This document shows, in pieces, positions 10,170-20,849 of a stretch of DNA of 64,000 bases (within the stretch, counting starts at the first letter, position 1; every line of letters starts with the position of its first letter). Both the position numbers and the translations under genes were made by a program. A model generated the notes under the pieces. That model saw nothing but the letters and a program-made list of their open reading frames with translations, did no database searches and was not told where the DNA came from. The stretch is from Stictocephala bisonia. Lineage: Eukaryota > Arthropoda > Insecta > Hemiptera > Membracidae. Where the stretch lies: contig JAQJVL010000178.1 of the NCBI GenBank assembly GCA_035578905.1, positions 1,000,249-1,064,248 of the forward strand. Direction: 5' to 3'.

Positions 10170-11502
10170 CGAGGGTCGTCCAGAAAGTAAAGAACGTTTT
10201 AGTATAAAAAGTTATAAACGAAAGATAACAACACAGAACTTTATTTACATACTCAAAGTAACCTAGCCTACTTCTCAATGTAGTTGCCTTGGTTGTCAAG
10301 GCATTTATTGTACCGAGGAATCAGTTTTTCAATGCCCGTGTTATATTCTTCAGCCGCCAAAGATCTGAGCCAGGATGTCACTTCTTCTTTCAGTTCTTCA
10401 TCGTTTCCAAACTTCTTCCTACCCAAGAATGTTTTCAGTTTCGGGAACAGATGGTAATCCGAAGGCGCAAGGTCCGGACTATAGGGAGGGTGTCCAAAAA
10501 TTTCCCACTTTAGACCTTGAAATTCTTGCTGGGTTCGTACCGATGCATGGGGCCGAGCATTGTCGTGGATCAAAAACACTGTTTTTGACAACATGCCACG
10601 TCTTTTGTTCTGCATTGCACGTCTGAGTCTTTGAAGGGTTTCGCTATAGGCTTCTGAATTTATCGTTTCTCCCCTTGGCAAAAACTCGACATGGATTAAA
10701 CCTTTGCGGTCCCAAAAAACAGTTGCCATCAATTTTCTTGTGTTCAGATTCGATTTTTCTTTTACGGGTTTCGAGGGCGAGTTTGAGTGATGCCACTCCA
10801 TGGATTGTCGCTTTGTTTCCGGAGTTTTGTACGAAACCCAAGTTTCATTTCCGGTCACAATACGATTGAGAAATTGTTCACCATCACTATCATATCGAGT
10901 AAGAAGTTCAAGGGCTGCCCCCATTCCTTTAGTCTTGTGGACTTCTGTGAGAAACTTTGGAACCCACCGAGCGCACATTTTTTTATACCCAAGATGCTCA
11001 GTCACAATTTCATGTAAGAGGGATCAAGAAACGTCTGGAATAGCGTCTTTTAAAGTGGTTAAAGTGAATCGCCGGTTTTCCTGAATTTTGTCGTCAACTT
11101 TTTTCTTCAATTCCTCAGTCACAAGTGATGGCCTCCCAATCCGTTCTTCATCGTGCACATTGGTTCTTCCTTGGTTGAAAATAATGCACCATTTCCTCAC
11201 TGAAGATTCGTTCATTACATTCTCACCATAAACAGTGTTTATTTGCCTATAAATTTCGATAGGCCGAACATTTTGAGCATTCAAAAACCGAATGACACTG
11301 CGCACTTTGCATTTTGCGGGATTTTCAATGGGCGCCGCCATTTTGAAAGTTTACAGAGCAAATACGCGTGACCGCACAGGAACAAAACTCGGCTCACACT
11401 GACCGGACAGCCGGAGGTAACTAGCGTGTACGCAGTCGCAGTGGTGGGGGATCGGCGCCGCACGTGATGCACAATCGTTCTTTACTTTCTGGACGACCCT
11501 CG
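10170..11502 (-). mobile_element. complete mariner element, 1.33 kb
   Basis: Bounded by TA (10168-10169 and 11503-11504) with near-perfect inverted repeats starting CGAGGGTCGTCCAGAAAGTA at both ends. Length and single transposase gene are typical of mariner. It lies just past the R3H-like exon, probably in its intron. Confidence 0.93.
10268..11341 (-). pseudogene. mariner transposase with one stop codon and a mutated catalytic residue
   Basis: The two open stretches (11341-11024 and 11005-10268) are in the same frame, separated by one TGA after AIPDVS where relatives carry Arg. Otherwise full length (about 357 codons), from the N-terminal helix-turn-helix (SVRKWCIIFNQGRTNVHDEE) to the C-terminal GNYIEK. 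The second and third catalytic aspartates are present (LIHDNARPH and YSPDLAPSD), but the first, in VTGDETW of relatives, is Asn here (VTGNETW). Both lesions fit G-to-A/C-to-T transitions. Inactive, but little decayed. Confidence 0.92.
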
Positions 11503-11989
11503 TATTTTATCAAAGTTCAATAAATATTTAAAAAGCTAAATATAACATACTTTTAATAACATTAACTTCAAAACAAATAAAATAACGTTTTCAAATAAAT
11601 TCTCTGTACTATGTATTTCATCTGTACCTAGAGACTGAAACATATGTTTTATTTTGTTTGTCCACACAGTTTATTTGAAATACATAGTTTGTTATAAAAT
11701 CATTGTTTTTTGTTCTTTATCTAGAGTATTGTAACCTGTTACTGTTTCTACAACAAGTGTCATATTTCACCCAAGCAACATGGGATTTTCCCTTCTCGAT
11801 AGATTTTGACCAATCTTGTTAATTTTACATCCTCAGTATTGGACATCAAGATTCAAGTAGACACCATTTACACAGATTTTACCTAAACATTTGACACTCT
11901 TAATCATTCTATATTGCTTTCTAAATTACATTTTTATGGATTTTCAGCAAAGTTAATAAGGTTTTTTTGCATCTTATTAGCAGGATAAA

Positions 11990-12190
11990 GTTAGTATGTC
12001 TTGTTTGAAAGGCACAAGTCACGTTTCTTCTTGTGTCCCACAGGGTAGTAACCTTGGTCCATTGCTTTTAAACCTCTTTATTAATGATTTAGCAAGTAAA
12101 TTGAAAAGTAATGTTTTATTATATACAGATGACTTAAAAAATATTTTCTGATGTTTCATATATTCACAAGTGTAGTGAGCTTGAGCAGAT
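11990..12190 (+). pseudogene. LINE reverse transcriptase fragment, upstream half
   Basis: Plus-strand reading gives SCVPQGSNLGPLLLNLFIND and LLYTDDLK, the latter being the polymerase box (F/Y-x-DD) of a LINE ORF2. It stops at the TTA target of the Harbinger-type element and resumes at 19790, so the join reconstructs a usual LINE order. The interval 11505-11990 holds no recognisable feature. Confidence 0.8.
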
Positions 12191-13689
12191 TTAAGCCTTG
12201 TTTACACTAGCAAACAAGCTATATAGCAAATGTTATATGTAGCATATTACATGTAGCTTTTCAAGCTAGATATAGCAATTTTGGCTATATGTAGCAGAAA
12301 TTCTGTTTCCCAGCCAGAGTCGGTAAGATCAAAGGGAAAATAAGCTACATCTAGCTTTTGCTATATGTAGTATTGGTCGTCGTGCTCAACGTTCTCTAAC
12401 ATTGCTACATATAGCATTATCTGTCATCAGGTTAGTCGAGTGGTATGTGCTTTGTGCATTGTAGGCCTATTGTTTTTGTTTTTTTTTTTTTTTTTTTTAA
12501 TCAGGTAACATAGAAATGGATTATTGGTTTAGTTAATAAAATTACAGTAAACTCTCGGTTATCCCAGGTAATTGGGACAGAGACCACTTCGGATACGTAA
12601 AAACTCGGATAATACGGAGGTTATGGTAAAGATAATGTTAAAGCCATGAAAAAAGTACTAAACAAGTTTATTACAAGAAAAAACAACAAATAGTGTTAAT
12701 GTATTTACAGCCCTTATGTAGAAACATCAGGTTATGTCTTTTAAAAGTTGTATTACCACAGGATGACAAGAAGTTGAGAATAAGTATTCCATTTTAAAAC
12801 TTTACAACAGTCAGTAAAAAACTACAATAAAAGAATTTAAAAGTAAAAATCTCATGTAATGTCCATAGGCAGCATTGTGGATGGGCAATTGATACATTTG
12901 TTTATTTATTTATTTTATTTTATTCACCAACGGCATACACCACATTACATTGAATGAAATTACAATGATGAAGGCTTAACCAATGATAGATAAATAACAA
13001 ATAAAAAAAAAAAATATATAATAACAACAATAATAATAATGTAATAAGATTGATTAATAAATATACAAGCAATAACAACATTAAATAAGTGATCAAACAA
13101 TAAAACATTAACATGAACAAATATAATACCAGTCTAAAAACAAAGTGGACAATCAAAGAAGTAACAACAATAAATATATATAAGAAAAAAAAAACAGAAG
13201 ACATACATAAATAAACAGTCATAGCTTTCAAGGAAGAAAACTTCTTGTGCTATCCTCCGTTGCAGCTTGCCGAACCGCTCCCACTGCAGCAGTAAAGAGA
13301 TCAACTGAAGAGCCAATCTCGTTTCCGAAACGCATCAACCGGGGAATAGGACAGAATCTTAAATAATTTGTCCCAGCGTGGTAAAGCTCAAGGAGACGCA
13401 GACCTCTGGTGGTTCTGGTAGGAACGTGAAAGTTGATTCTTTACAGCAAGAAGGGGCAGTTGATTTGGTGGTTGAGGAGTTTGAATAAAAAGATGCAGTC
13501 AGCCACCCCCCTTCTGTATTCCAGACTCAGAAGACCATGTGCAGCAGACAGCTCATCGACCGGGACCTCACGAAAGTTAAGTCCAATACGACATCTCACG
13601 AACCTGACAAATCATCTTTGCACCGACTGGAGATGGTGAATATGGCCGAGCTGGTAAGGTGACCAAACTACAGAGGCGTACTCAAGTAA

Positions 13690-16021
13690 CTGGTGGATAA
13701 TACAGGATCATAGAGGCGTGGATGTTCAAGCCATGTCTTGAAGAACGAAAGACCAATCCAAGCATCCGCGAGGCTCGGGCGCAGATATGGCTGAACTGAA
13801 ATGAGGAGTCGATAAGGACACCAAGGTCCTTGATGGTACTACATCTCTCCACCAGGTTGCCATCAAGGAGGTAGTCGGCTAAAACTGGATTCAGTTTCCT
13901 ACTGAATGTAATCAGCTTGGTTTTGGCAGAATTCACAGCCATGTCATTAGAGAGACACCAGCCAAAGTCACTAAGGGCATCCTGCAAGGACTGGCAGTCA
14001 AGGTGGGATGAAACTTCAACAAGCAGCTTGACGTCGTCAGCAAAGAGAAGAAAAGGTACCTTAATGACACTCTTAATGTCGTTGATGAAGATTGAAAACA
14101 AGAATGGTCCAAGCAGGGAACCTTGAGGCACACCAGAACTTGCAGCAAAATTCGATGAGAAGCCAGCATCTAGGCGCACAGCAAGTCGGCGATCGGTAAG
14201 ATAGCTTCTAAACCATTGTAACATTGTGCCAGTAAACCCATAGCCTTGTAGCTTCGCAAGAAGAAGATAATGGTTGATCCTGTCGAACGCCTTGCTAAAG
14301 TCAATATAAATGGCATCGACTTGATTTCCTCAACTGAAAGCATCCATCACCATGCACTGGAACGAGAGGAGATTTATCACAGTGGAGCGACCAGAGGTAA
14401 AACCGTGCTGCTCGTTGATTATGACATGCTTAAAAAAAGGCTGTACCATGTCCAAAATGATGCCTTCAAAAACCTTACCAAGGATAGACTGAATTACAAT
14501 GGGTCTGTAGTTAGTAACATCGCAGCGATCACCAGATTGAAAAATAGGAACCACAAATCCATCTTTCAGTGTTGAGGGGAAAATTCCAGTAGATAAGCTG
14601 AGGTTAAACAAGTGATGGAGTTGAAATCCCAGTTCGGAGTGGCAGAATATGAGTACTCCAGGTGTGATTTTATCGGGACCGCTGCCCTTGGCGGAGTCCA
14701 AAATGATGAGCTACCTATCTAAATCATCCAAAGATATAGCACATTCAGAGATGGTGAATGGGGTAACAAAATTGGGCACAGGCAGGTTGTCTTGGGACGC
14801 AGGGGAGTAGACAGATGAGAAGTATTCAGCGAACAGCTCACACTTCTCATCAGGGTGAGAAGCCTCAGTTGAACCATATTTAAGGGAGTAAGGCATGGAC
14901 GAAGTTCGATTGAGGTCCTTCACAAAACTCCAGAAGATCTTAACATTAGAAGAAATGGTAGTATTGACATGATTGATGTAGCTCGAATGACAGTCCCTGG
15001 AGACAGCCCTGCACCGATCACGAGTGCTGCGAAAGTTATTGTAGTCATTGAAGTCCAGGAATTTCTTGTACTTTTTATGTAGCATCTTCTTGAGAATGAC
15101 AAGCTCCTTGAGCTCCTTAGAAAACCATTTGGGAAAGAGAGACCGGCCAACAGCTTTTCATGGTGAGTGTAATTTAACAAGTTCACTAAGCTGACTGCAA
15201 CAGCTGGAGAACAGAAGATTGACGTCACTGCAATCATAGTCAGGCTGAATAGCACCCAGTTGGAAATCAATTTTAACCTTCTCAAGGTTACATCTTTGAA
15301 TGTTCCGGATGAAGGTAGGGCGCTTAAAGTGCTCAATTGATGGTTCGGAAATATCAACAGAAACACACAAGCTGGGATGGCAAGGTTCTTGGGCAAGGAG
15401 AGGCTCCACGGCACGTGACACGGTAAAGATGTCAGGAGATCCGAAGATCAAGTCCAGTTGAACTCCTCTGTCATTGACCACACTAATCTGATAGACACCA
15501 AGATGAGCAGCTAAGTCCAAGATAACATTGGCAGAAGGAGAAACAGTAGAGAGTTTGGGATGAATCCAGTTGAAACTAGGAAGATTGATGTCCCCAGCGA
15601 TTAACACATAATCAAAGCAATGGTTGACGGATAATATGTCCACTAGTGACTCGGCAAATAATAAGTAAAGTCTTGTTTGTGCTTGAGGGGGGATATAAGC
15701 CGCGCAGACAACTATCTTACAACTGGCACTAAGTTTGACTAGCACACATATTGCCTCCACTGGTATGTCAGGTTGCAATACTTCAGATGACAAAATAGAC
15801 TTGTGAACAGCAATAAGGACACCACCGCCATCTCGCTTACCACTTGTTAGGGGCGAACGATCCTTCCAATAGATGTTGTAACCGTCAAAACCAAGTTCAG
15901 AAGAAGCGATTGTGGAATTCAGATTCGTTTCAGTAAGAATAATAATACTATTTAAGGATACAGGAACAAGAGCATGCAAAGAGGTGAGCTTGGAACGAAT
16001 CCCATTGACATTTTCATACAA
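13690..16021 (-). pseudogene. LINE ORF2: APE endonuclease and reverse transcriptase
   Basis: Starts with an endonuclease domain (MYENVNGIRSKL, ILTETNLNS, GGGVLIAVHKS, LIAGDINLPSF). A linker follows, then reverse transcriptase motifs (GSGPDKITPGVL, VPIFQSGDRCDVTNYRPI, QHGFTSGRST, SSGVPQGSLLGPFLFSIFIND, FLLFADDVKLL, IKDLGVLIDSSF). Four open segments (16021-15158, 15085-14711, 14701-14330, 14224-13682) are separated by a few stops and frameshifts, and the endonuclease histidine region is altered (EPCHPSLCVS where SDH is usual). The motifs fit the CR1/Jockey group; the clade call is tentative. Confidence 0.88.
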
Positions 16022-16469
16022 AAAGGAAAAGTGAGGAAAGCCGCTGGTGCTTAATCGTTTTTTGACTGCACTATCTTAGGAATTCCATTAGCATATTTGA
16101 TGGTGAGATTTTTCTCTCCAGACTCGGATCGATGAGCCAGCTCTGCTCTAAGATTTTTGAGATGCTCGGCTTCATTTCTGGTTCTGTCGCGACTGATGGA
16201 TACTCTGGAGAAATCAACTACAAGCCCACGTAGAAACTCCCGGGTAGCAGTTTTGGTGATCATGCGAACAGAAGCCTCGCAGCCAACAACCACTTTAATC
16301 GGACGGGGTTTGTCGCTGGACCCTTTGCCGACACGAAAGAGATTAAAGGAATTTACATCCAAACTAGGTTTGATAGCAGTAAAAAAGGATTGAAGTTTTA
16401 CTTTATCATCCTCCATTCTATGAATAAATGAATATATTTCCTCAGTTTTACAAATCAATCATACAGTTT

Positions 16470-17546
16470 CTATGGAAATAAATACCGCCATCTCTTCCAG
16501 TAATGATGGCTGGTGTCCACTATGCCTATCACTAATTATCAGTCATTATGTTGCTTCTACTGATAACGTGGCTCCTGTGGCATTTGGCAATCCTTATTCC
16601 AATACAAACGAAACACAATATTCCCCTTAAAAAACAACTTAACAAAATAGTGTTACTATTAATAGATTTATTTTATTCCTAATCATAACCTAAAATTCTA
16701 TATTTACAAGTTTACACTAATAATGAACAAAAAGAACATACTACAATATATAAGGCAACTCTTAATATTACTTTTTACTATTTTTTCTAAAGATTGTTAA
16801 ATTTAAACTATAACATCAAACATGTTTTGTACATCTTTTTGATCAAGTAACCAATTTTTTAATTCTTTTGAAAATTTCACTATACTCATAATTTGCTTCA
16901 ATTCTATGGGTAAAAAATTGTTTACCCATAGAAAAAAAAAAAAAAAAAAATTTTAGCACCAAAATTATTTTTGGTGCTAAAAAAAGAAAGGAGATTTTAA
17001 ACACATCTTTATTTACTCTAGGCCTTCTAACATTTCCCCTTGAAATATTTCGAGTCAAATAGCCTGGATTTTGCACATTTTCATTTCTGTTTTGCCCACT
17101 TTTGATATAAAACAATCTTAATACTTTAAATATGTACAAGTGCCGCATTGGAAGAATTTTTAAAGATTGATAAAGTGGAAATGTTGTTTCGCGTTTCCGT
17201 TTAAACAGCAATACACGAACTAGGTGATTCTGCGTTATTTTTGATTTTTCTATGTGTGTCTTGAAAGTACCTCCCCAGCAAGAAATTCCATATTGTAATT
17301 TTGAGTGTATTAGTGCATAATAAAGTGATCTCAATAAATCCACATCGCATACATGTCTTAGAAAATAAAAATTTCTAATGCTTAACCTGCACTTGTTATT
17401 TAGTTGAGTGATATGTTGTTTTCATGACAGCCTTTGGTCCACTCTTATTCCTAAATAAGTGAAATCCTCTACTTTTTGCACTTCTTGGCAGTTACAAGTA
17501 TTTCTATTTTTACACATTTTATCGTGAAATTTGATATTATAAGCAA
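16470..17546 (-). mobile_element. 5'-truncated LINE fragment inserted in ORF1 of another LINE
   Basis: Minus-strand coding for the end of an ORF2: VEDFTYLGIRVDQRLS, LLRSLYYALIHSKLQYGISC, WGGTFKTHIEKSK, SLKILPMRHLYIFKVLRLFY and FLFLAPKI, followed by 3' UTR. The open part 17343-16843 is 166 codons. The 5' junction carries an exact inverted duplication, and a double hairpin sits inside the coding region at 16902-16982. The 3' end is uncertain (16470-16620). Confidence 0.8.
16902..16982. repeat. two adjacent perfect hairpins joined by poly(A)
   Basis: First hairpin: 13-base arms 16902-16914 and 16921-16933 (TCTATGGGTAAA core) with a 6-base loop. Then 17 A's, then a second hairpin with 14-base arms TTTTAGCACCAAAA at 16951-16964 and its inverse at 16969-16982, loop TTAT. 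The outer arms are LINE coding sequence; the inner arms are inverted copies of them. Confidence 0.9.
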
Positions 17547-17581
17547 TCAAATTTCACGATAAAATGTGTAAAAATAGAAAT
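17500..17581. repeat. 36-bp perfect inverted repeat at LINE 5' junction
   Basis: Arms 17500-17535 and 17546-17581 are exact inverses with a 10-base spacer (ATTATAAGCA). The left arm continues into the inserted LINE's coding frame; the right arm abuts the host ORF1. Confidence 0.95.
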
Positions 17582-19414
17582 TCTATCATGAGCCGTACCC
17601 CTTGTACTCTCACACAACCCGAAAACCATAATGTTTTTGGCCCTAAGATTTCTTTCATTAATTTCTTCAATAGTGGAGACAAGGCAGGAATCAGAGGCGG
17701 TGTGGCCTTCAAGCATGGCCAGCCTTTCATCATGGTTATCAACCGTAGAGGAGATAGTAGCCAAGTTCAGAGAGGTGGATTCAGCCCTATTTTCAACAGA
17801 AGTCACACGTGGTTCCAAGGTTGATAAGCAATTAGACACAGCAGACATCTCCTCTCTGATCTCAGCAACGTTTTTGGAAATATCATCTATTTTATTAACT
17901 TTACCGAGTAGAACATCAAGTTGACATAAAACGGTAGACATTTGCACTGAGAGTTGAGATATAGGAGTGCTGGAGAGAGAGACGCAATCAGTACGGGCAC
18001 ATGACCATTTAATATTGCAGTCGCCACTCAAGCGATTGTACTCAGTTTTACTCATATTTAAGCATTCACAGTGAAACCATCTTTTACAATCACCATCACA
18101 TCCCAGTTCATCCTCGGAGTCCAAGACTATCTTTACACATATAGGACAGGCGACAGTCATGATAAAAGCAGCTTATATAGTGCAGTGCGATCAAGAAGAT
18201 TTTGGCGAGAAGAGAATCATTCAACATCAAAATTTAACACACAAGAATTGATAGCTTAATCGATCCACCATCAAATCTTGGATAAACCAAAATTAATATA
18301 GACGTTGGTTTATAATAAAGAAGATATCATGAAGCCTGTGGATTTCAATCAATCAGAGCTTCTCCTGAATCCTGGTTGTAGATTGTTGTTATTTACGAGA
18401 CAGGGAACAGCAAACGACAGAAAGTGGAATGGAATTGGAAAAAATGAAGTTTATTTTTGTGGTTATTCACACGTGGTCTCAAGACAAATATGGCAAGAGT
18501 ATAAGGGACAACATTCATGTACATTTAGACTCACAGCAATATAAGGGAGTAAACTACCACAGCTAAGATGTTCAGCCAAATACGCTATACGATACTACAA
18601 ACATAAACACAGGACCACAGCAGACAGGCAATGCTAAGAAACGGCCATCTTGACAGGGAAAAAAAGAAGAAAGCATGTTGACAATGAACCTTTCGTATTT
18701 AATCTATCTACCCCACAGTAGTATTTGCATCTTGGTTTTAAATGCAGGGTACCGTTCAGTCTGATTACCGAACGAAATTATCGTATTTATCCTGTCGTTT
18801 AACGCAATCTGCATTACTCTCTTACTATAATAGTGCAGGGAATCATTCAACATTTTAACGGAACAAAACTATCGTTTCAATACCACATTTGTTGTACACA
18901 TTGGCGACGAAAACACGGATTGATTCTTCATTTCAATTTTGTCATAAGCAACTATCAACCATTTACCACTCATATCAAAACACTTGAATGAAATATTGAA
19001 CTATAACAGTAACAACAATAAATTACGACAATATTTCCAATACTGTATTGTAAAATCATGAAAGTCAACACACTAAAACAACCACATTTAGTGCAAGAGC
19101 AGTCGACTAAGTCAATGGTGTAAGGTGATGATGTGTCATGAGTGAATTCTGAATGCATTTGAGTGGGAAAATTATTCCTATAGTACGGTACAATATCATA
19201 AATACGTGACGGTGCAGCACCTTAACCTAGCACCAACAGCCAATAGAGATACTGATTACTTGTCAAACGATTATATGATGTGTCGCGCCATAGTTTTCTT
19301 TTTTGTTAATAGCTTTATGCTTATTTTTCATCTTCTGATGACTAGGTCAGTTAACCCAGAGGCTCGGTTAATCAGGGCTCGGATAACTGAGATTCTACTG
19401 TAGTTACAAAATAT

Positions 19415-19575
19415 TTAAACTTTATTTATGTGTTTTGCATTAAAGTTACTACTCTATTTTACTTAATTGCATTTACAGTCTTAAACTTTATTTATGTGTT
19501 TTTTTTATTATAGTTACTACACAATTTTACTTAATTGAAGTTACAGTCTTAAACTTTATTGATGTGTTTTATTAG
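19415..19575. repeat. 69-bp tandem repeat, about 2.3 copies
   Basis: TTAAACTTTATTTATGTGTT recurs near 19415, 19480 and 19549, with about 90 percent identity between units. It lies in the right flank of the Harbinger-type element. Confidence 0.8.
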
Positions 19576-19789
19576 AGCTAACTTTCTATCCCTTGACGTT
19601 TTCATTGACGACTGATGACGGATGTGCTACATATAACATTTGCTATATGTAGCAGAACACTGTTTTACCTAAAACATCTAAAACTGAAACTTCTAGCATT
19701 TGCTATATAACATTTGCTACATCTAACAAATGTTATATGTAGCAAAAGTTATATAGCATGTTTTGCTATATCGTGTAAACACGGCTTTA

Positions 19790-20620
19790 AACAGATTGCA
19801 GAACTGGTGCATTAAAATAAATTGCAGCTTAATTTATCGAAATGTGGTGTTCTGTCTGATTTTAGGATAGCCAATCCGATAGTGTATCCTTACTCGATCA
19901 ATGGTACTGTGCTGACAAGAGTTACTTGTTTCGGAGGTTTAGGTGTGATGATGTGCAGCTATTTGTCCTTTAACTTACTTATCAAAACCATTTTCAAGAG
20001 TGCTAATTCTATTTTGGGGTTCATTTACAGACTTTCTAAGCTGTTAACGAAAGTAAAAATGGTGAAACTTTTGTATATGACCTTAGTACGCTCTAAATTG
20101 GAATTTGGATCATTGGTTTGTTCTCCGTTGTACAATACCTATGTTAATATGCTAGAAAAGGTCCAGAAATGTTGTTTGCAGAAACGTTGTTTGCACTTGT
20201 TTTACAAGAGAGGTGTACCAGACTTTCCAATTTGAAAAATAAGATATACAGATATGTTGGATTTGTTTAACATTGATTCGCTTGTTAGGAGAGAGGTGGC
20301 AAGACTTTGTTTCCTTCTAGATATAGTAATGGGTGATTTGAATGACTCGGTCACGTTGAACCTTATCCAGTTGCATCTCCTTGTCTATGGGGGTTGGGTC
20401 AGAAGGCCACTTGTCTTGCCCTTTGCAAGGACGGTAGCACATTCCAATTCACCTTTGATTGCTACTATCTCATTGTACAATTTTGATAGACTGGACTTTG
20501 CTGTCAATAGTTGTCGGTTTAGAAAAATGTGTTTGGAGCGACTACGATTAACCTTTAAACTGAATTTATTCTCTTTTGTGTTTTTCATTCATATTCATAA
20601 TGAGTAGATTACAACTTCAT
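19790..20620 (+). pseudogene. LINE ORF2 C-terminal part, downstream half of the 11990 fragment
   Basis: Begins LNRLQNWCIKIN (the first codons after the target site), then after a frameshift LNLSKCGVLSDFR. Next come FGGLGVMMCSYLSFN, LLYMTLVRSKLEFGSLVCSP and YVNMLEKVQKCCLQK, the thumb region of insect LINEs, followed by a second open part (20254-20607) with DLFNIDSLVRREVARLCFLLD. Several frameshifts. Together with 11990-12190 it makes one plus-strand LINE. Confidence 0.82.
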
Positions 20621-20849
20621 TGTTATTGTTGTAGTTATAACAGTTTTTACTCAGATTTTTCTGCTTTTTAAGTATATTTTGTATTAAGTAATCATTTGTT
20701 TTTATTTGAAATTCCATAGACACTGTTTTTAAGTGTCAGTAACATTGTTATATTTCTGTTTATACTACAGTTTCCTCACTAATTGGGCATTTGGCCTGTT
20801 GAGGGAGCTTTTGCTGTAATTTAAGAAATTTATTCAGGGTATATTTTAT

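Larger units (their letters stand above)
16051..18160 (-). pseudogene. LINE ORF1 with PHD finger, interrupted by another LINE
   Basis: The 5' piece (18160 to about 17582) encodes a PHD-type finger (CPICVKIVLD, GCDGDCKRWFHCECLN, WSCARTDC), a heptad-rich region (about residues 65-165) and the start of the RRM-like part (NLRAKNIMVFGLCES). The reading resumes at 16458-16051 with FNLFRVGKGSSDKPRPIKVV and ends TIKYANGIPKIVQSKND. The intervening 1.1 kb is a separate LINE 3' fragment. The residues after DRI in the first piece (SIFTHFIVKF) come from the fold-back at 17546-17581, not from ORF1. Confidence 0.8.
12895..18660 (-). mobile_element. near full-length LINE with PHD-finger ORF1
   Basis: Minus-strand LINE with 5' UTR (about 18660-18161), ORF1 (18160-16051) and ORF2 (16021-13690). 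The 3' UTR ends in a TTTA-rich tail at 12898-12925. A second LINE fragment interrupts ORF1 at 16470-17581. The 5' boundary is approximate and I could not identify a clear target duplication. Confidence 0.75.
12545..19400. mobile_element. pogo/Tigger-type non-autonomous element, split by a LINE
   Basis: Ends CAGTAAACTCTCGGTTATCC and inverse CAGTAGAATCTCAGTTATCC with TA on both sides (12543-12544 and 19401-19402). The inner flanks continue to match (GGATAATACGG and CTCGGATAACTG). No transposase is present. The interior is occupied by a LINE from about 12900 to 18660; own sequence totals about 1.1 kb. A solitary related left end lies at 39349. Confidence 0.75.
12194..19786. mobile_element. Harbinger-type non-autonomous element (TTA target), host of nested insertions
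   Basis: Ends AGCCTTGTTTACAC (left) and inverse AGCCGTGTTTACAC (right), flanked by TTA at 12191-12193 and 19787-19789. Removing it and one TTA restores the LINE reading DLNRLQNWC, apart from a missing G. Its own DNA is only about 12194-12544 and 19401-19786, rich in short palindromes such as GCTATATGTAGC. TTA duplication suggests PIF/Harbinger; no transposase is present. A TTAA or TTTAA target cannot be fully excluded because the flanks read TTTAA. Confidence 0.7.

Noticed and set aside
12920..13231. 103-residue Leu/Tyr-rich membrane-like ORF
   Set aside because: It lies in the AT-rich 3' UTR and tail of the LINE; hydrophobicity comes from TTA/TTT composition.
13433..14575. Plus-strand ORFs over the LINE reverse transcriptase
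   Set aside because: They are antisense shadows of ORF2, which carries the recognisable motifs.
18305..18544. 79-residue plus-strand ORF
   Set aside because: Lies in the 5' UTR of the minus-strand LINE and has no recognisable motif.
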